Program-made: the position numbers and the translations under genes | The notes under the pieces: model-generated | What the model was told of the DNA's origin: nothing | The model's input: the letters and a program-made list of their open reading frames with translations, nothing else | The model's database searches: none | Part shown: one piece after another, positions 44,000 to 54,475 of the stretch | Layout: every line of letters begins with the position of its first letter | Numbering within the stretch: the first letter of the stretch is position 1 | Assembly (NCBI RefSeq): GCF_905163445.1 | Contig: NC_053183.1 | Location: 17,360,001-17,424,000, forward strand | Length of the DNA stretch: 64,000 bases | Origin: Pararge aegeria | Taxonomy: Eukaryota; Arthropoda; Insecta; Lepidoptera; Nymphalidae | Direction: 5' to 3'

Positions 44000-44462
44000 T
44001 TAAAATTGGCTGAAATATGACAATGGTAGTTAAAAATGTCGAAAAATATTGATATAGCAGATTCTCCGTAGGTTTCCGTGCCGAACAATAACGTGGTAAG
44101 TTTATGTTAGTGTCACGTAGCTAAACTATGTGACTAATTAACAAACAAGAAACAAAGTTATACGATTATTACCATGTAGAGTTCCATACGACACGTCCAT
44201 TAGCATAAGGGTGAGCTCACATCCTAACTTATATGATAAGTGCGAAACTGTGTTTGTGACCAAATCAACTTAATTTTTGAATTTATTTTTATTTTTACAA
44301 TATTTTTGAGTTATTTTAAAGGACGGAGAGTAACAGAGGCTACTTTTTATCAAAGGAAAACCAACTATTTCCACGGGATTGGAAAAACCGCTATAAACTC
44401 TGCTCGCACGCTCACCTAAATAAACTACAAGTTTACTTTTCTTCTGAAGCTCGTCGCTAAGT

Positions 44463-44545
44463 TTTAAATGAATGAATGAACATACTTTTACTATGCAACG
44501 CAAAATGTACATAAAACAGAAAGAAAACAGCGTATACAATTTTAC
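44463..44545 (-). mobile_element. LINE 3' tail remnant
   Basis: AATGAATGAATGAACATACT and TTTACTATGCAACGCAAAAT, the reverse of an (ATTC)n-tailed end. Confidence 0.45.
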
Positions 44546-44564
44546 AACTTTGTGAAGTTATGTG

Positions 44565-44720
44565 CGTTTTTACTTTGAGAAACTAAATATCACTAGCTTT
44601 AACGGTCAAAACATCGTGAGGTAACCAGCAAGCCTTAGGAGTTTCCCAGAATGTTTTTAAAGGCGTTTGCAGTCTAACACTCCGCTTTTGGTCTGGTGGA
44701 TTATGGCCTTAACATCGTTT
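44565..44720 (+). mobile_element. SINE B body fragment, diverged
   Basis: GTGCGTTTTTACTT (just upstream), AAAACATCGTGAGGTAACC, AATGTTTTTAAAGGCGTTTG, GGTGGATTATGGCCTTAAC. Confidence 0.6.
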
Positions 44721-44778
44721 GTAATACTTAGGTTGGCTCAACCAATTAAGACCCAAAATCACCAGCTTATTAATGTAT

Positions 44779-45238
44779 CCGATTGGCGCAGTTGGCAGCG
44801 ACCCTGCTATCTGAGCCCAAGACGTGGGTCCGATTCCCACGACTGGAAAATGTTTGTGTGATGAACATGAATGTTTTTCAGTGTCCCAGACACGTTTATA
44901 TGTTTATATGTATATTATAAGTATTTATGTATATTATATATTCACTAGCTGACCCGTGCAACTTCGTCTACACCAAATCGGTTATTACCGGAAAACACGA
45001 ATAAAATGTCATTTTCTAAAAATGCAGCCTAGCTAGATCGATTTATCGCCCCTGTATACTAAATTTCATGAAAATCGTTGGAGCCGATTCCGAGGTTTCA
45101 ATTATATATACAAGAATTGCTCGTTTTAACATATAAGATTTAAATATTCATCAGTCATCGTAGTACCCATAACACAAACTACGCTTAGTTTGGTGCTAGA
45201 TGACGATGTGTGTATTTTCGTAGTTTATTTATTTATTA
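44779..45238 (+). mobile_element. SINE A split by a Helitron-like insertion
   Basis: Head GATTGGCGCAGTTGGCAGCG, body up to 44944, then H2 (44945..45138), then the remaining body (ATTCATCAGTCATCGTAGTA) and (TTTA)n tail. Confidence 0.85.
44945..45138 (-). mobile_element. Helitron-like element H2, nested copy
   Basis: Left edge A|CTAGCTGACCCGTGCAACTT, right edge ATATAAGA|TT; on the minus strand this is A|TC...CTAG|T. The split SINE shows the exact ends, with no target duplication. Confidence 0.85.
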
Positions 45239-45658
45239 TCTATTCATCTCTGACCTCCTCAGTCAAGTGGAATTACAATAAGATTTAGAACAGAAGTAGG
45301 TTGAGATTGATATTTATTTTATGTACTTATTATAATGTACTTTTTAATTTCTTGTAATTGCCAAATAAATCCTAAATAGTACTTAATGCATAAAGAGGCT
45401 GATAGTAATAGACTTTTAATAATTTAAAATTAAATATCCTTTGTGATTGAATAGCTCTCATAAAGCGGCTTACCAAAAGATTCATAGAGTACCTTTGATG
45501 AAACGTGCTTAAGTGAAAAACCGCGATCCCCTCAAAGCATTTTATCTGTTGAAGTGTAATGAAGTGTAGCAGTGAGATGTTGTTACCTCTCTGGCAATTT
45601 CTCAGTCGAAACTATGGACTTGAAAGTTGGAAAAAACATTTAATTAATATACTATGAT

Positions 45659-45745
45659 AAAGATGCCTATTCACTATTGATTTGAAGGTCACATAGCTGA
45701 TAGGGAAAGCGGAATCTAGACAGAGAAACCAGAATATTTCGGTGC
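45659..45745 (-). mobile_element. LINE remnant
   Basis: AAAGATGCCTATTCACTATT and GATTTGAAGG match the 3' part of the element at 1290..2096. Confidence 0.45.
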
Positions 45746-46015
45746 ATTCTTGAAACGAGTAAGCAAAGCTTATTGGTACATGCTAATTACCAGTTAGATA
45801 GAATATCAACTACGTATATTGTTATAATCAGGGTATATATTTAAAATGCATATAAAAATTATAAAAAAGCAATATGTCATCTCTTGTTTCAAACGTGTCT
45901 CATTGTAATATGGACCTTTGAAAATGTAAATCGACGCAACGTTTCCTACTAGATGACGCTACAGTTGCTATAAGACTTATGTAAAAGGCATATACTAATT
46001 TTGGCATCGATGGTA

Positions 46016-46092
46016 GGAGATCCGTAGCTTAATTGGAAAAAGCGCTCAGGCCGCGATTGCCAGAGAGTCGCAGGTTCACATCCTGTCGGTTC
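46016..46092 (+). ncRNA. tRNA-like sequence (pseudo-tRNA or SINE head)
   Basis: TAGCTTAATTGG resembles an A box and GCAGGTTCACATCCTGT is a good T-arm with B box. A D-arm (GCTT/AAGC) and most of an acceptor stem can be drawn, but positions 1-72 and 4-69 mismatch, one anticodon-stem pair is A-A, and the base before the anticodon is not T. Only one copy in the window. Confidence 0.35.
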
Positions 46093-46237
46093 CGAAAATT
46101 TTTATATGCATTTTCAATTTATAAAATTGTTAATCTCTTCAAGTGTAGGTAAAAAGACTAATAAAAATTATAAAATTCTTATAATGCTTCGTGAATCGAT
46201 GTTAAAAGGGTGTGTAGGAAACCATAGGAAACAATCC

Positions 46238-46445
46238 CTGCTGGGCTACGTGTCCACCTGCTAAAACAAGGAAACAAGGAATGGGAGAAGTTTATCCCCG
46301 TTTATTTTTACACATATATTATTTAGATAATATATGTGTAAAATATATTTTTTGTTTCCACTGGTGAGAAAAAAAAAACAAAAAAAATGTTTATCCTTTC
46401 CCCGGGGTGATATTTGTCTCCCGCGTATGCAAGCCATGCTGAGCA
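46238..46445. mobile_element. Fold-back element, related to 41355
   Basis: CGTGTCCACCTGCTAAAACA, GGGAGAAGTTTATCCCCGTT, a perfect 17-bp hairpin of TTTTACACATATATTAT (46306..46322 with 46327..46343) and TTTCCCCGGGGTGATATTTG. Confidence 0.55.
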
Positions 46446-46651
46446 CACTCCGGTATATCGGTATACCGATATACTGTTACAGTTATTTTATAAAGTGGGT
46501 GAATAAATAAACTTCCGATAACTACAAATTAATTTATGCTGAATATTGTATTAAATTGAATAGGATTTTTACAAATACCCTTATAATTATTATTTAATTA
46601 CTAATTATATTTGATTAACAACCCAATGTTCATGTCCAAAATAAAAGAAAG

Positions 46652-46686
46652 AAAAATCGTCTTTGTTAAAGACAAAGACGATTTTT
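46652..46686. repeat. Perfect 15-bp hairpin, 5-nt loop
   Basis: AAAAATCGTCTTTGT (46652..46666), loop TAAAG, then its exact reverse complement to 46686. Confidence 0.95.
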
Positions 46687-47170
46687 TTTGTGTAAAATGT
46701 TACTTTTGTCATAAATTTATAAAGAATAATTTAAAAAAATGTGTGACAAAGGAGCTGGCTCAGTATAGCTGCATAATAATTTCAGCCAGCCCCATTATAT
46801 AAACGACTGCATTATCGATATACTATACAAATTATAAAACAATAGTAGAATAGTAATAATAGAGCTTTTTGTGACAGACCTCTTACAGGGAAGTACTTCC
46901 GTCAGGTTTATTTCTGCCACCACATGCTGTGTATGTGTTCCAGCAATGCTGTTTTCCAGTCTAAAGGGCGTCGTTGCCAGTATAACCACAGACACATGAG
47001 GGCTTAATAACTACGGCTCAGTGTTTCTCTGTTTATAATTCACTTGGTCCGTCAATAATTACTATGAAAAATAAAAAATAAAATAACGTTTAATTAAAAC
47101 TATGTACTGTTGTACAATTAACACTTCTTAAAATAGTTTGACCGAAAATATATTTATTATCTACTTCTTG

Positions 47171-47221
47171 TTTCTTGTTTATAGTAGTTTATAAAACTAT
47201 AACTTAACTATAAACAAGAAA
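47171..47221. repeat. Perfect 15-bp inverted repeat, 21-nt spacer
   Basis: TTTCTTGTTTATAGT (47171..47185) and ACTATAAACAAGAAA (47207..47221); the spacer holds its own AGTTT/AAACT pair. Confidence 0.95.
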
Positions 47222-48128
47222 CTTATAAAAAGCTTTTACCGCCAAATACATTTTACAATTCCTATTACGTGTAAGTGAATAAGAGCTTTCAAACGCCATT
47301 TTCAAAAAAGAAAGAAGAACTAATAAAATTACAAATGGCTTTTCTGTTTTGTCAAAGTTCCACAAAAATAAAAGTTAGCAAGATATTAAGTTTTAAGTGA
47401 CATTGTGTGGGATATGTTAATAATTCCCTGGTCAGTTTAGTGTGAGTTTAAATCAGATTCAATATATTAATAATGTATTTAGGAACGCAATGCAATCTTA
47501 TTCATGAACTATTGGTCTTATCAGACTGCAGGTGGATTTAGTAAAGCATACAAATGGTACTCAGAACAATCACAATACGAAAAATTTAACACAGTTAAAG
47601 CAATACAAAATCGACAATATCGACCAATGTAAACCCTTCACTGCAATTAGCTTAGTACACACTATGGATCCCTGGTAAAGCTGTGTGTATCTCAGAGCAA
47701 TCAACGTTGACTTTTCTCGACGACCCAACACGCAGAGCCGAAGCTCACGTCTCGTTAGCATATTCATGTTTGATTATAAGTTTACGCATACATTTGACAC
47801 AAACGAAGTTAACTTTTGCTGTGAGTGTCGCTATTAATGAACATCGCTTAAATGTGACTGATTTCGTTATAACACAAGAAACTTGTAAAAAGTTTTGTTA
47901 AACTACATTAACTTGATTGCGGAATGGTTGAAGAATTACGGAAGATTTTTGTAGCCTGTGTTTGAGTAAATCTATGTCTTGCAGTTTTAACACATCTCTA
48001 CGCCAACTTAATTTATAAATGCTCTAGTGCTTTTATTGCATTGTCCTTATTTACCCAGTAATCGCGCAACGTGACTTCAAGTGAATTTTACATGGAGATT
48101 TATTTAATGTTTTTCTCAATTAAATCTG

Positions 48129-48171
48129 TTTTTTGGGCTAAAGAGTATATGCTACTCTTCAGCCCAAAAAA
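48129..48171. repeat. 19-bp hairpin with one mismatch, 5-nt loop
   Basis: TTTTTTGGGCTAAAGAGTA (48129..48147) pairs with TACTCTTCAGCCCAAAAAA (48153..48171). Confidence 0.95.
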
Positions 48172-48584
48172 GCCATCGATAGATACTTTTACCCCGATAA
48201 ATGTACGGGCACTATGGCATACATATAAAATTCGGTTCTGTTATTATATGCCTACGAATAAAATGTCAATTTTGTGTACCTGAAAGTTAGTGTTATAAAT
48301 GTTAGGACTTTAGGTTGCGCGTCTCAAGGAACTGTGGTGGTCAAAGACTATTCACTAATTGGCAAGCAGTAATAAATTAATGACAAAAAAACCTAAAAAT
48401 TATTGGCTCTTATAATAAGATTCCTAAGCTGATTTTGGTTCTACTAATACATTAGTTTAAACAATGTATTGCTAACACATTTATTATAGTGAGGTGACTA
48501 TACTTTCTTGATGAATTAATAATGACAAGGAAGAATAAACGTGAAATTCTTAATAGTTAGTGCAAAAGATTTACTGAGTTTCTT

Positions 48585-48690
48585 GCCGGCTTCTTATCGG
48601 TAGAGTCTGACTTGCGAACCGGCGGTAGAGTCGCTACAGACAGACTTGACGTTCTAAGAGTGCTTATAGAGCAAGCAAACTTGAAATAAT
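48585..48690 (+). repeat. LINE 3' end family E
   Basis: CTGAGTTTCTTGCCGGCTTC, GCGAACCGGCGGTAGAGTCG and CAGACAGACTTGACGTTC. Confidence 0.72.
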
Positions 48691-48715
48691 TTGTGGTGTG
48701 GTCACCAGGGGCGTG

Positions 48716-48899
48716 CATACAGGGTATGCAGATGATATAAAATGGAGAAAACCTGCAGCACAGATTTATTAAAAACTTAAGGGTAGGTATTGTACGAGAT
48801 ATAAATAGCCTAACCTTAAGTTTTTATGACTCGTACTGTGAATTTCCTCTACTTAATAAAATCTGCGCACCCTGTGCATACCCTGTGTGCACGCCACTG
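48716..48899. mobile_element. hAT-like MITE with 7/8 target duplication
   Basis: Ends CAGGGGCGTGCATACAGGGT and CCCTGTGTGCACGCCACTG; flanks GTGGTCAC (48708..48715) and GTGGTGAC (48900..48907). Internal arms TAAAAACTTAAGGGTAGG and CCTAACCTTAAGTTTTTA fold back. Confidence 0.85.
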
Positions 48900-49084
48900 G
48901 TGGTGACGGCAGTCAGAAGATACAGTTGACACTAAGATCGGGCAAAAGCGAGCTCTGTGCTACTACAACCATTTAATGCGATCACCAACCCGTCTGCCTA
49001 GCGTGGTGATTATGCAAGCCCTCCCATAGTGAGAGTTCTTTAGTCTATCAGTGGACTGTTATAAGCAATTGATAGTTGGCGCAC

Positions 49085-49729
49085 GACGGCCGATTGGCGC
49101 ACTGGGTAGCGCCCTGCTTTCTGAGTCCAAGGCCGTGGGTTTGATTCCCACAACTGGACAATATTTGAGTGATGAACATGAATGTTTTTCAGTGTCTGGG
49201 TGTTTATGTATATATTATAAGTATTTATGTATATCTAACAAAGTGTGTGGATATATTCCGTGTAGGCTCCGAAACGGCTGCACCGATTTCAATGAAACTT
49301 TAAGGGAATCTCCAAATTGACCTGGCAAGTAATCCTGTAAAATTTGGTGACGATCGGAGCACTCCTATTTTTGAACTGTCAAACTGTCAAATACAGCTTT
49401 TATTTACTATGATGATATTCTATTGTTGGGTGTACATGGGTATAGATAATGATCTTCACCCGCTCGAGAAGAGAATACGAGAGAATGAATATGGAGATAA
49501 ATAAATGATTTAATATATTATGAGACTTAATATATTAAAAATGTAATGATGTAAGTTTATTGTTTAAATAAAATAAAGCAAAATCTAGCCCGGCGAAGCG
49601 GGCTGGGTACGCTAGTTATTCATAAAAAATATTCATTAGTTATCTTTGTACCCATAACACAAGCTACGCTTACTTTGGGACTAGATGGCGATGTGTGTAT
49701 TGTCGTAGCATATTTATTTATTTATTTAT
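49085..49729 (+). mobile_element. SINE A split by Helitron-like H1
   Basis: Head GACGGCCGATTGGCGCACTG, body to 49233, H1 insertion, then TTATTCATAAAA and the rest of the body with a (TTTA)n tail. Confidence 0.88.
49234..49615 (+). mobile_element. Helitron-like element H1, reference copy with defined ends
   Basis: 382 bp from TCTAACAAAGTGTG to GGGTACGCTAG. The 3' hairpin GCCCGGCGAAGCGGGC (49588..49603) lies 12 bases from the end. Inserted between A and T of the host SINE with no duplication. No ORF, so it is non-autonomous. Confidence 0.92.
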
Positions 49730-50084
49730 GATACAAAGCAATTTATAGGTACAAAGATTCACTTGGTGATAACTAAGATCGCAGCCAAGCGCCATCGCCA
49801 ACTCGATTCATAAAAGAGAAAAAATGAAATGGACAGGACGTTAATACTGAAGAAGTGTATGTACATAGGATAAATTAAGTCTTGCTACCTTAGGGCTCGT
49901 ACACAAGAAGATGCGATACATATTGTGTCAAGAATATTTTAACGTTATAGAGCAGTGCGCGATTTTGAATATGGGTGCTTTGATGTAGTAGTAAAGCTTA
50001 AACGACAAGGCTGCTTGGGAGCAGGCCACTCCGCTCTCGCCTCTCACAAAACAGAAAAATTCTAAAGATTGTCAAACTTTAAAA

Positions 50085-50248
50085 TGATGTTGGAAAAGAG
50101 CAATCTGCTGAGTTTCTTGCCGGCTCTTCTCAGTGGAATCTGCCTTCCGAACCGGTGGTAGAGTCACTACAAACAGACTTGACGTTTCATAAGTGCTTAT
50201 TAATTAGGCCTACTTGAAATAAATGAATTTTGTTTTTTTTTTTTTGTT
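50085..50248 (+). repeat. LINE 3' end family E
   Basis: GCTGAGTTTCTTGCCGGCTC, GCCTTCCGAACCGGTGGTAG, AGGCCTACTTGAAATAAATG and a T-rich end. Confidence 0.78.
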
Positions 50249-50456
50249 AAGTTATGCAAATTTGATCAACCACGAAGGATCGTTTGTATTACAATTACAA
50301 ATGAACGAATGCTATGTGACCGATCCTCTGCATTTGCGGCGAGATAACTTAGCGAACAGAGAAACATCAAGTATAGGCATTCTCTTCATTGCAAAATAGA
50401 CTTAATTTGCATAAGAATAATATTATAATAGATGTTATTAAATAGCGGTTATATTG

Positions 50457-50595
50457 AAGCGGTGATACCCCAGTGGTTGGCTTTTGGAGAGTCCGAGTTC
50501 GAATCCCAGCACCCGGCTCTTACGATTCCAATTTGTGTGCGTTTTTAAGGTAATTAAAAATCACTTGAAGAAAAGGATCACCAGCGAAATATTAC
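50457..50595 (+). mobile_element. SINE B head plus short body
   Basis: AGCGGTGATACCCCAGTGGT, GTCCGAGTTCGAATCCCAGC and AAGAAAAGGATCACCAGCGA. Confidence 0.65.
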
Positions 50596-50611
50596 CGCCA
50601 TGCTTATCTCA

Positions 50612-50830
50612 AAATTCAAAATATATTTATTTCAAGTAGGTTATAAGCACTATTGAAACGTCAAGTCTGTCGGTGTGTAGTGAATCTACCACCGGTTCGG
50701 AAGGCAGATTCTACCGAGAAGAAGCCGGCAAGAAACTCAGCAGTTGTTCTTTTCCAATATCAACAATTTACATTTTACATTTAAAAATTCATTTTTCTAT
50801 CTTGTGAGAGATGAAAGTAACCAATTGTAT
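50612..50830 (-). repeat. LINE 3' end family E
   Basis: TCAAAATTCAAAATATATTT, CTACCACCGGTTCGGAAGGC, CTTGTGAGAGATGAAAGT in reverse. Confidence 0.75.
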
Positions 50831-51019
50831 AGTAACCTCGCTGTAATAAATGTGTTTTAACACATTCTTTTAACTTATGGATTGGTAGGTCCAAAATTCA
50901 TCAGGAATCATGTCATAAAAGCGTATACTCAATCCCACAAATGACCCCTGCACTTTTCGCAGACGATATGCAGATGTCACTAATTTATGACCATTTCTTG
51001 TAAGTCGTCTGTTTATATG

Positions 51020-51401
51020 CGTACGCAGCCCGCTTCGCCGGGCTATATTTTGCTTTATTTTATTTAAACAATAAACTTACATCATTAAATTTATAATTTA
51101 AGTCTCATAATATATTAAATCATTTATTACTCTCCGTATTCATTCTCTTCTAATCTCTTCTTGAGCGGGTGAAGATCATTATCTACACCCATGTACTCCC
51201 ATCAATAGAATATCATAGTAAATAAAAGCTGTATTTGACAGTTTGACAGTTCAAAAATAGGAGTGCTCCGATCGTCACAAAACTTCACAGGATTACTCGC
51301 CAGGTCAATCCGGAGATTCCCTGAAAGTTTCATTGATCGTTTCAGCTGTTTCGGAGCCTATACGGAATATACCCACACACTCTCTCTTTTATATATATAG
51401 A
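51020..51401 (-). mobile_element. Helitron-like element H1, reverse copy
   Basis: GCAGCCCGCTTCGCCGGGCT at the left; the final CTAG has decayed. Body to ATATATATAGA at 51401. Confidence 0.82.
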
Positions 51402-51469
51402 TATGTTGTCTTACAAATACTATATTGTTATAAATAAAATATATTATATTTATGACGCAAAGCAACATT

Positions 51470-51620
51470 GTACATCGTAATGCTGTCTTCTGGTATGAAG
51501 GTCGTTGATGCCGGTGTGGCTCATGGAATTTAACATCTACGTCTCAGGTTGATGGACAAAGGCAGGCTTTACCCATGACGTTTTAATTGCCCTGCTAGGT
51601 GTTGCCCTGTTTACAGGCGA
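51470..51620 (-). repeat. Interspersed repeat I, diverged reverse copy
   Basis: GTAATGCTGTCTTCTGGTAT and AACATCTACGTCTCAGGTTG. Confidence 0.5.
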
Positions 51621-51678
51621 TAGTTTTCGAATTGCCATCAAATGGACCATCTGCTTGGACCGTCAATAACTCATCACC

Positions 51679-51980
51679 ATCATCATCATACCAACGCGCC
51701 ATTACCGGGCCAACTACAGTGTACGTTCCCTCCCACAATGAGAAGGGGTTAGGCCGTAGTACACCACGCTGGCCCAGTGCGGGTTGGTGGACAAAATTTT
51801 CAAAGGTGTGAAACCTTTGAAAATTTTGTGGTTTACTCACGATGGTTTTCCTTCACCGTTGAGGCATGCGATATTTTAATTGCTTAAAACGCACATAACT
51901 TAGACATGTTAGAAGTTATTGCCGGAACTTGAACTCGCTCCCTCGTAAGTGGAGTTGAAGTCCACAGTCCACTGGGCTGT
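51679..51980 (-). mobile_element. SINE B carrying an internal palindrome
   Basis: CATTACCGGGCCAACTACAG, CACGCTGGCCCAGTGCGGGT, TACTCACGATGGTTTTCCTT and the head region to GTCCACTGGGCTGTTTAG. The palindrome is at 51791..51829. Confidence 0.78.
51791..51829. repeat. Perfect 17-bp palindrome inside a SINE
   Basis: ACAAAATTTTCAAAGGT (51791..51807), loop GTGAA, ACCTTTGAAAATTTTGT (51813..51829). Confidence 0.95.
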
Positions 51981-52964
51981 TTAGTATAATCTATGTCGGG
52001 ATCTGATTAATACGATTGGATATATAGTTAATGTATTCTCAGATTTTTAATATTCATAAGTTAGTTATTAATAAATGAAATTATTAATGTTTTATTTTTA
52101 TTTTCAATTATTGATTAGTAAAATAATTGTTTTATAAATTTTACCTAAAATAAACTATTTAAAACTAAATAAAATCTAAAACGACCTCGGAACCACCGCA
52201 GCGAGTTACAGTTCCTAAGATGCTGGCAGCATTGCCCCTTTGGATGGCTAAACTAATTCGTTGGCCAAGGTAACTGCCCGCTCTAGGATCACCGGTAGAC
52301 TCGATAAAATATAGTTAATTGTTTTTATAAAGTGGGAAAAAAAATCTTGATGAAAATGAAATTTCAAGATTTTTTTAAAATATGAAGTCTTCATACTAAA
52401 TTTGGAATTGCACAAAAGTATTAAAGATTTCAAATTTTCATTTAATCTACCGATTTTATTCTTCACTTATTTTAGGTACAAATAGGCCAACTTTCGAACC
52501 CCTACGTAGTAAAGCAACGTCTCCAAAGTAGTCAAGTATTGTGTAAGAGCCCTTATCCTCTTCAGATGTTTATAAGTGAGAGCACGCAATATCGCCGTGC
52601 TCGTAGAGAATGCTCTGAGACGGGAATTCATTAAGATTATGTCCACATTAGGTCCTTTATCGCGGCTACTCAGACTTGGGAAGCTTTATTGCCCATAAAC
52701 TGAGGTTAAATATGATACACTAATAGAATATTGCCCCGATGGTTTATTAGTTAGCCTATGCTAGCCTAGGCTAAGAATTACGAGAGTTTATTACATGATA
52801 CTAGTACAAAATATTAGAATTAAGTTACAAAAGCGTAGGCGTTTGCTAGCAAAGGATTTTTGATAATTCATCGCCAAGGGGCGTAAAATAGGGGTGAGAA
52901 AGTGGTATGAAAATCGAATTGGTAAGGTAAAGCCGCGGGATCAATTTAGCATAAAATTAAAAAA

Positions 52965-53140
52965 AAACCATGACTGCAATCTAACCTGGTGGTAAGTAAT
53001 GTTGTTTTCTGAAATGGTAACAGTCTAACCTGTTAGACGGTATAGCAGTTATATTAATACCATACCAGTTATATAAATCCATTCATCGTACCTTAACGCT
53101 CGATTGGCAGCACGTCTTTGTCGATAGGGTTATCACCCAA
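52965..53140 (-). mobile_element. SINE C fragment
   Basis: CCATGACTGCAATCTAACCT, GTAACAGTCTAACCTGTTAG and AGCACGTCTTTGTCGATAGG. Confidence 0.55.
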
Positions 53141-53526
53141 CAGACCAGAATAAATTCAGAAATTATAAATTCCCAAATTGCTCCCTGAAACCCTGAAAGC
53201 TTCTCCTAATCAAGAATGATTTAATTCAGACAGCATTAACGCGTTTTATTGTCGTCGGAACAACACGATCGTTATATCCTTTATTTGCTTTATGGGTGAT
53301 ATAAACGAGAGCGTCGACCCTTTGGCTTATCGCTAGGGATTAACTCTTTTATTTGCGACAGGGTTGGTTCAAACGTGCCGTGCTTTCACGCTTGCATTAG
53401 TTGGGTAGTGTGCACGTGAGTTGATTCGGTACCTCGACCTTTTTGCAAGCAACCTCGTCATTGCAGATAGCTAGGGTTACCATAACTTCTACCTAACTTC
53501 TGCTTCTTTAATAGTTTTTAATGACA

Positions 53527-53837
53527 ATGTGAGATGGTGATAACAAGAAAAAAATAACAACCGGCTAAGTTTGTTGTGGGCTTTTTCTTAGACCAGGGCG
53601 CGTTTGGAACTCTCGTAGCTTTATGTTTTAAGTTTACGAATATGGTTATCGCCATCAGCTCACTACCGTGTAATTCTCATGTGATGTACGCATCAAAAGT
53701 TCCACCTATAGGCCTAGTAGTTTTAAGATGACGAATTTATTTATCGCCATCAACTCACTATGTCATATTTTACATGTAGTGTACGCATAAAAAGTGCCTA
53801 TTTCAATAAAGAAATATTTGACTTTGACTTTGACTCT
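53527..53837 (+). repeat. Family D, longest copy
   Basis: GAGATGGTGATAACAAG, CCGGCTAAGTTTGTTGTGGG, GTTATCGCCATCAGCTCACT; a second partial GCCATCAACTCACT block and the TTTGACTTTGACTTTGACT tail. Internally partly duplicated. Confidence 0.75.
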
Positions 53838-54424
53838 AGGAAGCAAACGGGACGTTCGTTCGAGACGACTCCCAAAACTCGACATGCGGATAACTACTCA
53901 ATATAAAAATAGAATGCTTATGTAACTGTACTCAACCGTATCAAAAGTATAAAATAAAAAAAAAAAACAAATTATTATAAATATTTTTATAATCTTACTT
54001 CGATCACAAATTATGGAATGTTATCCGAAATCAACGTAATTAGTATTATTATTCTAAATACGTAGTAAGTTAATAATCAAAGTTTTTTTAATTTGTTTAA
54101 TAAATAAATGTTTTATTTATATATTCATAAGACACACCGGCAATTAATCTTAACAACATTCATAAAAAAAAAAATGTGCTAGAATTACAAATTCTGTCTT
54201 GTGCCATTACAATAATCAATTATAGGTGTATACAGAATTATCGTTATTATCTCCTATTCTTTTTCGTCAAAATTGAAGTTGTATTTTGTCAAAATACGGT
54301 ACAAAAACTGGGCATGTAAGTAATACGGGACGGGATGGTCAAATATGGTAACAGTCCAGTATATACGGGACGTATGGCAACACTGCAGATAACAACACGT
54401 CTAATAATTATATCATCAAGGGTT

Positions 54425-54475
54425 ATTTCGTAGAGATTGCCTAAGCAATAAGACCGCCTTTGTATATTGGATTTA
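54425..54475 (+). mobile_element. LINE 3' hairpin remnant
   Basis: ATTGC-ctaa-GCAAT (54436..54449) followed by AAGACCGCCTTTGTAT. Confidence 0.55.
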
